From Phalacrocorax aristotelis (taxonomy: Eukaryota > Chordata > Aves > Suliformes > Phalacrocoracidae), in NCBI RefSeq assembly GCF_949628215.1, contig NC_134286.1, forward strand, positions 3,596,001-3,660,000: 64,000 nucleotides of DNA, in the 5' to 3' direction. The position numbers and the translations under genes are program-made. Numbering within the stretch: the stretch's first letter is position 1; every line of letters starts with the position of its first letter. Below are positions 47,351 to 59,521 of this stretch, one piece after another. The notes under the pieces were generated by a model that was not told the origin of the DNA, made no database searches, and was given only the letters and a program-made list of their open reading frames with translations.

Positions 47351-50004
47351 CAATGATAGGAGAAAAGACCCCATAGTCTGCAATGATCTGAGTTCTAATG
47401 ATTACCTGTCAAATGGCCCTAAGCATCATCATCACCAGAAAAAGCAGACGTAGCAGCTTCATGGCTGAGAATACTTCCAAAGGAACAGTACCTACCTAAT
47501 TGCAGTCATACAGATAAGGCAATACAACAGCAGAGGGGAAAATGGCATAAAATTGACTGAATATTAAGGGTTAATCCAATTAACCACGTTAAAAAGAAAG
47601 TACTCATTAAAAAAGGAATTCAAACATATCAAAGCACTCCTTTGGAAAGAAAAAAAAGGTGTGAATATTGTATGAGCTCCAAGGTGCTTGAAGGATAATA
47701 CAGCTACTTGTTTAAAAATTCAATTAACCTTATCTTTCTTTAACTTGATTTATTAATAATCCTACAGATAAATTGCCAGTTTTTAAAAAGTCATGTTATC
47801 TTTTGAATACATCCTGTATGACAAGCCTTAAAAACTACTTCAAATAAGCCTAACCCTCACTTTGTATGCTTAAATCATTTAAAGCAAGAACAAAAAGCAG
47901 TTCAGTGCATGACTTCTGTAAAATACAAAGATCAACACTCTTATCTACTGCTATTGCAAGTGAGCTATTGGGTACTCAAGTACCATAGGAAAAACATTTT
48001 ATGTTTCCATTCACCATACCCACGAGACATGAAAACAGTTTTTAAGCAATCAATGTAGTGTAAAGTCATAGCCTACAACTTTCAGATTATTCCCTCTTAT
48101 CTAAAATCAAATTTGCAGTATTTCCAAACTTTGCTTTACATGGACACGAAGCACTAAGATGGTACTTTATATAAACTTGCTAACTGATACAAACACAGTC
48201 ACCCACATAAACTTCCATCTTATTACAGATGTCGACATGATGAAAGTAGACAACAGAATTATCAGGAAATCTCAGCTCAGCTAACAAATGAACTGCTTTT
48301 CTTGTGTAATTGAAAGAAAACACACTAAAATGCACTTGCAAGCAAACCTTTAATTTTCATCAAATTATTTCCTTGTAAACATAGAAGATGAAAAATTCAA
48401 CTATGATCCCTATTATTGAAAGACAAACAGGAACTAGGTCCTCCACTTAGTTCTTTTACAGAGCTGTAGATGTTAAATACAATTAATACACTCATGCTTT
48501 CCAATACAAGTAAGAATTACAGCTAAATGAAGAGGCAGCCTGCTTATTACTATATATAAATAACTGCTCAATCACAAGCATCCAAAGATAACCATTGTTT
48601 AACACTGTAAACATTTCAACCACATATTTTTGAGGACTTTGGGATTATACACACAATGGTACCTATCCAATAAACAGGGAATGTAAACACTAACAAACCA
48701 GTCCGTGAAATGCAAATTGGACAATGTATTATGGTGCAAGACAAAGTGAAGTTAACTGTTCCAGTTGTGCTGTATAAAAATAAATAAATAAACCTTTATG
48801 GCATAACACCATTTTAAAGGCAGGCCCATGCACTGCGGAACTGTACAAAACCCTGGATATGTCAAGTTCAGGCAGTGCTGAATACTCACTATTCAATGGC
48901 ATTTTTTATTTATGTACACTATTTAAGCACTGCTAGAACTATATCTAAGTTAATGTAGAATTTTAAACCCTGACTCATCAAAATTCACTGATCACTGTAT
49001 TTAGATATACTACGGATCTACTGGGTGTACATTTTAAGGTCAATCTTTAAGTAAATGCTAAATATTTTTCATCATCTGAATATCTAATTTCAAGCATTGT
49101 TCAGAAGAAGTGCAAGGTTATCACGGTCATTTACAACAGCTTTCTCATTTTGTAATTTTTCATACAAACTAGGCTTATAAATACTTCAATAAATCTTATT
49201 ATATAAACGCTTTACGATTTATCATTACAAAACGCGTAATTTACAGCTATCGCACTATTTTTAATCCTATTAACCAGGATCAATATAAACCTTTGGAATT
49301 ACCAGTTGAACCTTCTCCCCACCATAAAAAAACCCTCAGTTAATGATCACCTAAACTTCTCAGACACCATACTTCAAAAAATTAACTACTGGCTTATTAA
49401 ATGCCCAAACACTGCAACAAATCCAGGGAAACTAACAACAGGTATGCTCCGTTAATGATTTTAAGTTTTGTTGGGAAACTAGCATTAAGTTTAAATTGTG
49501 CTGTTTTCCTGACTGCAGTAAATCAAGTCACTAGTGAAAATTTGTGATCTATTATATCGTATTAAAAAAAAAAATTGAATGTAGTAGAGTTTCATGTGAG
49601 GAACATCTACTGGATTATATTTATTTCTAAATGACAGCATCAGTTTCAAAGCCATACAAGAAATTTTCATTATACACATTAAACACGACATCTGTTATAC
49701 ATTCTAAAGCCACTCCAAAACTGTGAATATTGATGCCTTTAAGTTCCAGCCATAAACCCACTTTGAAGGACAGTCTGTGAAGCTCACCTTCAACTGTATA
49801 ATTAGCACAGATCCAATGATTTTTAGTGGAACTGTGATGCGTTGTATCAGAAGATCATCCTCTAACTGGTAAGCAAGCTTGCACTTTTCTTTTGATTGGT
49901 TTCGACTTGTTGCCTGTTTAAACGATGGAGGATTCCTTCCAAGATGTAAAACAAAACCAAATTCTCTCAACAAATCATGAATCCTATTTTAGCATTTTAA
50001 CTTC
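47351..50004. other. Downstream of CHM: possible distal 3' UTR or intergenic
   Basis: This AT-rich, apparently repeat-free stretch lies 3' of CHM. Minus-strand AATAAA occurs at 49620-49625 and 48905-48910, so long transcript forms could extend across much of it. No independent gene recognised. Confidence 0.35.
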
Positions 50005-50248
50005 AAATGCTTTGTTCTATGTTTTTTATTTAGCTACAAATACCCCTGGATCTGGTGAAGCTATGACTATTTAGAAATGTCTCAGCTATCAATGAAACTA
50101 TCTGACAAAGAAAGATTATTCAAGCTAAGGACAATAAGGCAATCGCAAATAATACAGCTATGATTTTTTAAACCTCTTTTTCTTACCCTTCCTCCCTTAC
50201 ATTTTAGTTTGGGTCAACCTCCTCTTCTACTAAAAGAACACAGCTAAT
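50005..50248 (-). other. CHM: CHM proximal 3' UTR (inferred)
   Basis: This stretch runs from the CHM stop codon toward lower coordinates. A minus-strand AATAAA lies at 50025-50030, about 220 bases after the stop, with T/G-rich minus-strand sequence further downstream, so a short 3' UTR ending near 50005 is possible. Mammalian CHM transcripts have a 3' UTR of several kb, and further AATAAA hexamers lie at 49620-49625 and 48905-48910. The true end cannot be set from sequence alone. Confidence 0.5.
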
Positions 50249-50455
50249 TCATTCTTCATTATCTTCTTTCTTAACAGCAATACTACCTCCATTACTGCTT
50301 TCCTCAGCTGAGGGTTCAGGTTTTGTATCTGGTGAATTGCTGAATCCAGACTCTTCTGGCACAATCTCATCTTCATCATATATAATATCTTCTGGATTCG
50401 GTGGTGGTGGGCAAAATTCCTCTGTAGGAAACATTTCTTGGAAAATAGTCTCAGC
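50249..50455 (-). CDS. CHM: CHM terminal coding exon (REP-1 C-terminal tail)
   Basis: Last coding exon of Rab escort protein 1. It begins at 50455 after a strong acceptor on the minus strand (a nine-T run, then ctgaatag) and encodes 68 residues before TGA at 50251-50249. It opens AETIFQEMFPTEEFC and continues with PPPPNPEDII, which I recognise as the conserved end of the folded part of REP-1. The remaining 40 or so residues form a Glu/Ser/Pro-rich acidic tail ending KKEDNEE, variable among species and probably disordered. The intron before it is phase 0, joining VKQ of the previous exon to AET. REP-1 binds unprenylated Rab proteins in the cytosol and presents them to the geranylgeranyltransferase alpha/beta dimer. 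The intron-containing structure argues against the intronless mammalian paralogue CHML. Confidence 0.95.
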   Translation of the reverse strand, partial: AETIFQEMFPTEEFCPPPPNPEDIIYDEDEIVPEESGFSNSPDTKPEPSAEESSNGGSIAVKKEDNEE

Positions 50456-52101
50456 CTATTCAGAAAAAAAAAGCATAAAATAAACTTCACCATGAAATGT
50501 AATACCTTGCAGCAATATTTTACAGATATTTAAGATTACTCTCTGTTCTTTCAAATCAATAGCGATTTAAAACTTTGACAGTATTGTACACACATGGGAA
50601 ATACATTCCTTCTTGCAGTCCTCAAAAAAGAAAAAGCAATCTATCCTTTTACATCGTTCTACTATAAAAGTCAGAGCATAGGGCTTTTTAAAAAGTGCTG
50701 GTCATTCTACATTGTATTGAGACCCACTAAGATGATTTTTTGCAAGCAAAATTATCTTTTCCTCTATCAAAATATCCCTAGCTTCAGTCAAATGCGAAGT
50801 GTGGGAAAGATCTTGCCTCTTTCCAGAGACAATAATCCACTTCACATAACAAGCAAACCCAGGAAACTGTTCGTATGTACAGCTTACATCACATCTATAC
50901 GCGTTTCCTTCTTAAATTTAAGAATTACAAAAATAATTTCCATTTCTGTTTTTCTGAACAGCTCTAAACAGCTCGGATGAGACCTATTCTAATCCAATGG
51001 AATATTATAATTGAAAATATATGCATATTTGTAGACATTTATAATATATTCAGAAAACATGGCTATCATTTTAATGTATTATCTGCGTACAACTACGTGC
51101 AAAATTGTGCCTTTCTGAAGAGAAAGTTGTATAAGCAACTTTCATTTAGATAAAGACAGTTACTCTTTAACATATAGCTCAGGGATTTAATTCACAATGC
51201 CACTTACTCCTCATGCCATTGAGGTTTAGAAATTAAGTACATACAAAAGGTCAAGGTTTTTGACCACTGCAATGAAAGATGTTAAAAAGAAACGTGTTCT
51301 AGGTAACATCAGGGTAGTTGTTACTACAACATGCAGAATACAACTACACAACCTGGGAGAAAAAGAACCAAAATAATACCATCTTAGAATTCTTGAGAAC
51401 CAGACACTTTATAAAAACAAAGGAGGCCAAAAATCCTTTAAAAAACCAGAAGAACGCAAGTAACTTTGTTAACTACTGTTAAACAGTTTTACATGTTCTT
51501 GTGCAAATAACCTATCTATAAGCTTATAAAGCTAAAGACACTCAGGAATTTATTTACTGAATCAACATGCACTTCACATTTCTATAAAGGTTTTTTTTTC
51601 TGAAGTCCTTAAGCTTCTAAGGCAAACGGAGACAACTCATGCAGATCACAGTTATGTTTTGGGCTTCTAAAAAGGCAAAAGGAATACTGCGTCTCAATTT
51701 TGTCTATTCAGTAAACTATGCCCTAAAGACGACCTGTGATGAGAGCTCCCACATAGGCAAGAATGCATTTAATCTTTATATTCACCAGACACTGCACTGA
51801 AAAAGCTGACAGTAGGGTCAGTTAATGCCAACTGCAAAGGCTGATTACATGATGCGGATTCCTGGACAAGCGGGAATTGTTTTCAGATTAATACATCATT
51901 GAGCATGTACCAAACAGCTTTCTGTGATAAACTTCACTGCCCACCTGCTGTGGATTTGTATCACCAGCACGTGGCTGTAGGACTCCATTATTAACTGCTT
52001 AAATGACCCTGTCTACTCTCAGTTCAATTTAATTTTTCATTCTGCTTCCTAAATTTCACTCTTCCATACCCATTTAAAACTGTTTACATCTATTTACATT
52101 A

Positions 52102-52223
52102 GTATCACAGACCGGTAAGGGCTGGAAGGGACCTCTGGAGATCATCTTGTCCAACCCCCTGCTTGAGCAGGTACACCTAGAGCAGGGGGCACAGGACCAT
52201 GTCTAGGCGGGGTTTGAATATGA
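52102..52223 (-). mobile_element. CR1 LINE 3' end, antisense, relatively well preserved
   Basis: The plus strand reads 'agtatcacagaccggtaagg', 'gctggaagggacctctggag', 'atcatcttgtccaaccccct', 'gcttgagcaggtacacctag' and on to 'ggcggggtttgaata'. This is the reverse complement of the classic avian CR1 3' terminus. The copy is 5'-truncated after about 120 bases, as most CR1 insertions are. It is the least diverged repeat in the window. It lies in the last CHM intron in the same orientation as the gene. Confidence 0.92.
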
Positions 52224-53639
52224 AAGAATATACAAAAAAATTCTATTCTCTACTTCAACCCCATGGTTTTGTAATTTGAAAACCTTGCCTAGTACTCCTA
52301 GGGGGCAAGGGAGTACAAATATCCTACAAAAAGTTTACAAAACTAAATTTTTGAAAGTAAGAGAAAGATTTTTTATTTCAAGCCTGCACTTGTCCTTGAA
52401 ACTCCAAAAATATACTTAAATTATTATATTTAATAGAATATTGAAGAAAGTTGTCATATTTTACACTAAATATATGACAAACTAGAGCAGACAAACATTT
52501 CCTATGTAGTTCTCAACAATTATTCAGTCTCCAGCTAGTCAGCAAATATCCACTTCAAAAATGGTCAAAGGATTATAAGGCTCAACACGGAAAGAAATCC
52601 TCAGTATGTTATGTAGGACATGATGACATTGATTATAATTGAACAATTTAATGGTATAGAGTGCTTTCAGGTCTACCAGTTTTTTAAGCTAACCTTATCC
52701 AGCTGAAGTCATGCTGAATAACCAATAATATTAGCAGCTCCTTCATTATAACACTTTGATACTTATCGTAACTAATTTAGTAAATAGTTCCTTCAATATT
52801 TAGTAAAGTGTACCAGCTTTCAAGTGGGTAGGTTGGAATTAAGCGTTAAGACAGAAGCATGTAAAGCACCTGCATACTCTAATAACTGTTTGAAGTTAAA
52901 TAAAACTATGTTTTGTTCCTGTTTTACCATATCCCAGCTACACACCTTGATGGCATGCAGGCAAGCTGTATTGGCTTTCACAGCAACTGTTACAGAGAAC
53001 GCCACCAAACTAACAGTAGTTTGAAATACAACACACTTGAATAACTCTGAAATCCTTCCAGATATAGACAAAAAAAGTAACAAGTTATAGACAAATACTG
53101 GCATGACAATTTTAATGCTTCCTCTTACGAACATGAAGATGCCCCGTACATCTGAAATACTTGAGGGAACACACTAAAGAACGTGATAATTCACGTCAGG
53201 TTGTAGCAGTGAAAACACAGAAAACTGGAAGTCAGATGCTTTACACGGCCCATGCGTATAGAATTTGAAGGAATCATAAATAGCACTTTACATTTTATTT
53301 AGCCTCAGGGCAAGTAAATGCAGACATCAAAATGAATTCAGTATTATACTTGGAATTTAAAAATAAATTAAAATAAAACAAGAATGACGTCATTTGTATA
53401 CTGAGCTGTAGATGGATAATCGTCTGTAAAAGCTGCAGTGTCTTGCCTTCTAATACAATCAAACAGCACAACATATAGAAGTTAGTAATACTAATGGTAA
53501 TGAAAAATAAATCATGGGAAGTATCATTAAAACAGTAAACACAACTGATTAGAGAAATTAGATTCAGCTTTGCAAGCCATCTCCAAGACTAATACGCACA
53601 GTGGTTATTTGTGTGTTCTTTTTTAAAGTGTGCTGATCC

Positions 53640-53656
53640 TTTTTTTTTTTTTTTTT
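53640..53656. repeat. Poly(T) tract, 17 bases
   Basis: Seventeen T residues on the plus strand within the last CHM intron. It is an A-run in the CHM transcript. Confidence 0.85.
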
Positions 53657-55860
53657 GTAATATTTTGTGTTAGGAGACTTCCATCCCATTGTTAGGAAGA
53701 TGGAAGTGATTTGGGGGCAGAAGGCACACCAACTTACATATATTTCCCTCCTCCACTTGTCCAGAAGGTACCTGCATGCTACATAGGAAGGGTGTATTCT
53801 AACTGTGAGTCCTGCTTTATCTTCAGCCTGTTCTTCACTTTGTTCTGACATGCTCCTCACTTTCATTTACCCTTTCGACTTTTAATTATGGCCATGTTTA
53901 CACTGAAATATTTTTCACTCTAGTGACCAGTAGTTTCAAAATTTAAAATAGGTTCCAAAAAATGTAGCCTCTACCTACTCTTCTGAAAGGCAGTGTTTTA
54001 GGCTCTTGGTTGTTTCTCCTCTGAGATCTTCTTGCTTAACATCTATCTCACTGATGGTCACCACATTTAACACAAAGGTTACCTACAGCACCTAGAATAT
54101 TTAAACACAACTTGATCTATTATACCATTACTCATTGGTAAGAAAAAGAGCTCTTACGGTAGTAAGACAAAGCTGAATGCCACAAAAGGGGGCTAGCAGA
54201 ATTAGAAATAGGCGGGTTTAAGTGTACTTAAGCATCTTTTAACTTGCACTGTTTTAAACAACAGTTAAAAAAATGCCATTTAGAAAAGAACTCATTTACA
54301 ATTTTAAACTGCTACCATAATAATTGTCTTGCATTATTTTTTGTCTTTACAGTTCTTTACTCTCTTGGGAGGCAAATGGTTGCCTTGTGAAGCACAATGA
54401 AGGGTACTATTAACCCTTAATAATACCATTCTGATGCTACAATTGAGGCTGTGTCAGCCTTTCCACTTCAAAATTCTTATTTTTAAAAGGTTTATGACTT
54501 AGTCATAAAAAATCATGCAACTGGTTAGAAGACAGCATGCACATTCTCTGAAGATGGCTATTAAACAGATCTAAAAATTACTAGCACCAGATAATCCTAC
54601 AAAGATGTAGAAGTGTTCTCACATTAGCTCTGAAAGCACCCTGACACCACAGGGACTGCATTTGTCTAAAAACTTACACATTCCTTATCAAGGTGGATCT
54701 CTGAATGGAAGAGCAAAGGAGACGCATTCCTGTAGTTGTCTTTCGTTGATCAAGCTGTAACCTACATAATCGCATGGTGTTCTTGTCTCCTGCACAGTAG
54801 TAGTGCACAAGGCACAAGGAGAGGTATGATATGAAGTTCTTTGTGAATTTCTATGTACCTACCCTTGAAGATCTGGTGTCCCTGTGTATTCTGCCTATTG
54901 CTGACACAGAAGGTGACTATTTCACGATCTCTCCATCTACCTAGTTTTCTTTAGGGAGCTTTCAGTCTTCATCTCCAAATTCAAAGCACTAGTAGTTTGT
55001 CTTAAATTGAGTACTGGTATGGTATTACTACTAATAGGCAAGTTGCAAGTGGTTCTCGGTTCAGGATTGTACTTGGTAGGAACTAGATATGTAGGCACCC
55101 AAATACTGAGAACTGAAATCAGAACACAGTGTGATTTGGTGCCAAATACTATCTCAGGTCACAGATAGAACGACATTGCCCTCAATTCCTTCAGAGACAC
55201 AATTACACCATGATTTTTTAATATGATGACATTAAGGCAAAGAGAAGGTAAACTGAGACAGATAGCTTAATGTATGAGATTAATAATAATGCTGGGGTGT
55301 TTTCCCAATAGGTTTTAGGTTTGTGACTGTGTCCTGCAGGTATTCAACTACCTTGATGATCGTTCCAGCTTGAACTGTAGATAGGCTTTCCTGACCTTTG
55401 ATTTGTACTGCTTCTCTACTACTATACCTCCTCCTTAACCTTACAAGCGAAAGACTATATATTTTGGGGACTTATCACCTATTTTTCTGAATTATTTGAC
55501 AGTTTTTCCTTTCCACAGTATTAAAGCAAGTAACTATTCTACCAAGATCATCATCTTCAGGTACTGCTGCCTTCTAGGTTCCCTCTACCTGTTCAGATTA
55601 ACTATCTGCTACTCCTAATGCGAAAAGGTCAGTTGATATAGTAACAAGTTTCCTCTGTTCTCAATCCCACTGACATTCACTTTGCTCATTAAGTAAGATT
55701 TTTTTTTTTTTATATATGTTTAGCTGTGAGGTTTTATAGCTCTATTAATACTAATTCCCTAGCATAAAGCAGATTAACCCAGAACAAAAGTCGACTGTAT
55801 TGGACTTCCTTAGGTCTTTAAAATTAAATTTCTGCAACCAAAATAATTGATCTGTCCAAC

Positions 55861-56027
55861 CTGTTTGACAGCACAGTCATTTCCTAAAGCAGAGTCTGGT
55901 CCAGAACAGACATAAACATTTGAAGGTAAGCCATCATATGAATTTTTGTCAACTCCTGAAGAATCTCTCATGTTGAAGTAGACTGCCCAGAGGACTCTAG
56001 GTTTTTCCAGTTCTTCATTGTGAGTTT
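55861..56027 (-). CDS. CHM: CHM penultimate coding exon
   Basis: A 167-base exon of Rab escort protein 1, running from 56027 down to 55861 after a pyrimidine-rich acceptor ending ttttcag. Its first two bases complete a Glu codon begun in the previous exon, and it ends in phase 0 with GTCAAACAG. It encodes [20 protein letters not shown], then [20 protein letters not shown] and [16 protein letters not shown]. The elements [20 protein letters not shown] and LGNDxAVKQ are hallmarks of the REP-1 C-terminal region, which belongs to the GDI-like fold shared with RabGDI. The donor is CAG|GTTGGA, weaker than consensus, but the frame and the protein join support it. Confidence 0.96.
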
Positions 56028-59000
56028 CTGAAAAGAAAAAAAGGTGTTTCCAGTAATCAATGTTCATGTGTAATAAGGGCAAGATGGAATCCAGCATACT
56101 AGAAGTCAGTTTATTAACATGGAATTACTGTGATAAAGTTGGTTTTTTTCCTTTAAAAAGCCAATTAACTTTACTTTCCATTCTTGTCTGAGGCAGTCTT
56201 TCATCATACTTTACTTTTCCTTTACCACCATAGGTATGTAAACTCTACCTATTCAGTATGCACTAACCCACACAAGAACCAATTATCACCTAAAAACATA
56301 CAACCAAGAAGCTTGGTCTAAATATAATGCCTTTCCACTTCACGTTATCTAGTTTACTCTGGATAAACTCCATGAGCATATGACGGTCTGAACAAGTCCT
56401 CCATGGGCTGTGCCAACTTTGCACATATGCAAAGATATTTTTGATGTATACTTCTCTCCCCGCGCCCGCCCCCCCCCCTTAATATTTTGTCTTTGTATGG
56501 GAACTCTTCTCATAACAGACCTCTGTGTGCTTTAAGATTAAGCATCCTCATGCCAGTCTAAGGAGAGTAACTAATCCTCATGGTTTAAATAAAATAAATT
56601 TTGAAGAAAAATTCACAAAGAATACCTCCCCCCAAAAGTAACTGCAGGTAAAGCATTACCAAAACCCAGAAGTACTCTATTTGAGGTGTGTGTTATACGG
56701 TGTGTAGAATCTCTAAACTGGCGAAATACTGCTAAATGAAAATAAATGATTAATTTATACTAATCTACGTTAACTGAGGATTTGTACTGTGCTACAATAC
56801 TCATTATGAATACAAAATGATCATAAACTACATCTTGTGTGTTCATTACCTGTACCTTCTTGCAGTTAACTTTGCACATTCATATAACCCCTCTGCACAC
56901 AAGCAGAAAAACCTCTGGGAAGATGAAGGTCACTTTTTAACAGTGCAGAATGCAATGGAGGAATACACAACATAGATTCTTAACTTAATAGATACTATTT
57001 GTTTGGTGTATTTCCTGTCCCCTTTTTGGTATTTTACCTCCTCTAAAATAAATGAAGCTTGTAAAAGACCTTGTGAGATTTACTTCTTTCCGAGAAAGAA
57101 ATTTCTAGATAACAACGGCATTCAAAACAGTATTTTAAAGCAGTTGAATTAGAAAAAAAGAGATAAATCTATGCTATTCCTTCAGTATCTTTTTATAACT
57201 GTCAAATATTTTTAAAAAAATAGGTGCTAACCATACTGATCAGTTTGAAATCTAAATTAAATTCATCAGCCTGTGAAAGTCTGAGCCTTAATACAGGGCA
57301 AGATGCTCTTTAATATATTTAAAAGTTCACATTGCTCATAAAAGTTACTTCTTCCTCATTTAGGCAGGAAAATGAATGGAGTCCTCTTCTCCAGGTGACT
57401 TTGCCTCTTTGACCTGCCATGGCCCAGTGCTCACTTTATCTGGTGATTCATTTTCAATAACTCCAACAGTATTTGTTCTGACATTTTAATTAAAATACGA
57501 CCACTACCTCATCCTGATGATAAAAAGGCCTATGTGTCAGTGAAAACTAGCTTTTCAGTGCCTCAGTGCACCTGAGGACCCCTATGATCACAGAGTTTCT
57601 ACAGAAGAATTTCAGTCAGGTTCTAAACAATATATCATTTCAAAACTGGATCACTTTTAACATTAAGATTAATGCTACCCCCCTCAAATGATTAGAAGAC
57701 ACTGAACTGCAGGCTAATCTTTTCTTCACCAATTGAGCCTTCAAAACACATGGTACTGCCTTGAAAATTTAAGGCACATGTTAAATATTAAAAGTTGGAA
57801 ATCAGTGGGCTTTAAATTGACAAATATCAACATAAAAAGTGTTTGTCACTCTCCAGTCTAATAAAGTTTTCTATTTACAAACCCTAGTTGCATTCTGTAT
57901 ATTTGTTTTGTAAAGGCTCTTGTACTACAAGCCTAGTAAAAAATCTACATCTTTGGGACATCAAAGATGCCTTTTCTGTAGGCAAAAAAAAAAAGAAAGA
58001 AAATGCGAATTATTTAATACTTTATTTCCTAATAAAAGCAATTTGTTGTCCAGTAAAAACAGTAAGATATTTCTTTTTCGTTGGTGGGGGGGGGAATGTA
58101 AAAACGGAAAAGAACACAGAAAAACAAAATTGTGGAAAGCTGAACTCAACCCTTCATGAAACACTGTTCTTGGCTACAGAGCACTGAGAGGAAAAAAGAC
58201 AGATTGCACACATAAAAGACTGCATTTATTTTATTAAAGGGAGAAAATTCTACCTGAATTCATGTTATGCCTTATTAATAAAGCATACGCGCAAATATTA
58301 TAAGCAAACCAATTATCAATATTATAAAATAATTCCACACTTCCTAACTTGTGTATATACGAACATGCACACTTCCACTGACAGCTAACTAGTGTTTTCT
58401 CATAGAACGACTATGATATACTGTATTTAAGTATAAGCACACTATATTTAAAAATGCTTTCCCAGGGTCAGAACACCACAGCATCTTCTGTGTGCACAGT
58501 ACCTATTCTGTGAGCATCTACCAAAAATATGATTAAATGCAAGATCTTGGGATTAAATATCAAAGACTTCTGTGGTACTAGCTCAAAGTATCTCACGGAC
58601 AGTTTCTTTCTAGGCAACAACTGCTTTGTCAACAGCTACTTTCCTCTGGGACTGTGAAACTGTCCATCTTGAGGTCAAAGTTCATCAAAGTAGCTGGCAA
58701 CGTTCCCTTGCATTTAGGGCCAAATAGTTCATTATTGGAAATTACTGAAAATCTATCTTCCTGACAACACTGTGGTGTGTAACAACTTTATGCTTCCACT
58801 GCTTAAAGCAGAATCCAGAGAATTTTAACTAAAAACAGCAAACAAGGCAGCACCTGAAGAAGACAACAGGAGGATGAATAACAGTCTTCGAATAAGAGAA
58901 GGCAAAAGAAAATAAAGAAGTTTATAACACTGAGCACAACTGGCAGCTGAAGGAGAAAGAGAGATCACCAACTTTTGGGGTTTTGATAAGTATTGTTAGG

Positions 59001-59428
59001 GATACCCAAGTGAAAGAAATCACTAAAAACAGGAGAGTGTGAAAAAACAGATTCAGAAATACTTAATTCCACTACTCCACCTTTGAAAGACATGCTGAGA
59101 AGCAAATGTGTTTCCATGAAAAAGAAAGCATATACAATTTAAAAAGTCCTAGACACTTATAGCCATGGTCCTTGTATACTGAAGTTAAACCACAGCTGAA
59201 GAAGACTTGGAACATTAGACCATGAAATACAAAAAACCTGACATCTGTCTAATCAATCTCACTCTCAAAATAGATTCCTTTACTTTGAGAGGCTGATATC
59301 TAAATAGCAGCTCACCATATGCTGACTCTGATGACAGATTCAGATGTTCGGTAACAGATACTTTACTTACAAGGGTAAATTATATTTTCGCAAAATAATC
59401 TCTTAATACTTCATTTATTTATTCTTAC
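56028..59428 (-). other. CHM: CHM intron (3401 bp), phase 1
   Basis: Begins GTAAGAAT and ends ttttcag on the minus strand, both strong splice signals. It contains the G-quadruplex-prone tract at 56458-56478 and a C-run on the gene strand (G9 on the plus strand, 58086-58094). No other gene was recognised inside it. Confidence 0.85.
56458..56478 (-). repeat. G-rich tract, possible G-quadruplex in CHM pre-mRNA
   Basis: On the minus strand, which is the CHM sense strand, this reads G10, C, GGG, CGC, GGGG. It therefore has enough separate G tracts with short loops for an intramolecular quadruplex. It sits in the intron about 430 bases upstream of the acceptor of the exon at 55861-56027. Homopolymer length here may be uncertain. 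Confidence 0.7.
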
Positions 59429-59521
59429 CTGTTTCTGTATTCAAATTGAATAACTTCTGTACCACAGGCTCTAAGTCTTCCCTAGCAGTTTTAGTTGATG
59501 GACAGGTTAAATGGACTAGAT
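59429..59521 (-). CDS. CHM: CHM coding exon, third from the end
   Basis: A 93-base exon of Rab escort protein 1, preceded by gttctcttttaacag and followed by the strong donor CAG|GTAAGAAT. It begins with the last two bases of a split codon (the human protein has Tyr here) and encodes [20 protein letters not shown], then [10 protein letters not shown] and the first base of a Glu codon. LVHLTC and [16 protein letters not shown] are well-kept REP-1 signatures. Spliced to the two downstream exons, it gives 155 residues of the C terminus with no frame break. The exon before it was not found within the window, so the upstream intron is at least 4.4 kb long. Confidence 0.95.

Larger units (their letters stand above)
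50456..55860 (-). other. CHM: CHM last intron (5405 bp)
   Basis: Lies between the two final coding exons, phase 0. It starts GTTGGA on the minus strand, a donor lacking the usual A at +3, and ends ctgaatag. It contains the young CR1 3' fragment at 52102-52223 and a T-run at 53640-53656. I saw no other gene inside it. Confidence 0.85.

Noticed and set aside
49704..49973. 89-codon minus-strand frame downstream of CHM, considered as an extra exon
   Set aside because: CHM already ends with a stop at 50249, and the product matches no REP-1 segment; it more likely lies in the 3' UTR or beyond.
50230..50493. 87-codon frame overlapping the CHM terminal exon
   Set aside because: It is the wrong frame of the real exon (50249-50455); the REP-1 frame carries the conserved signatures.
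50594..50980. 128-codon plus-strand frame inside the last CHM intron
   Set aside because: No family resemblance or splice support; antisense intronic chance frame.
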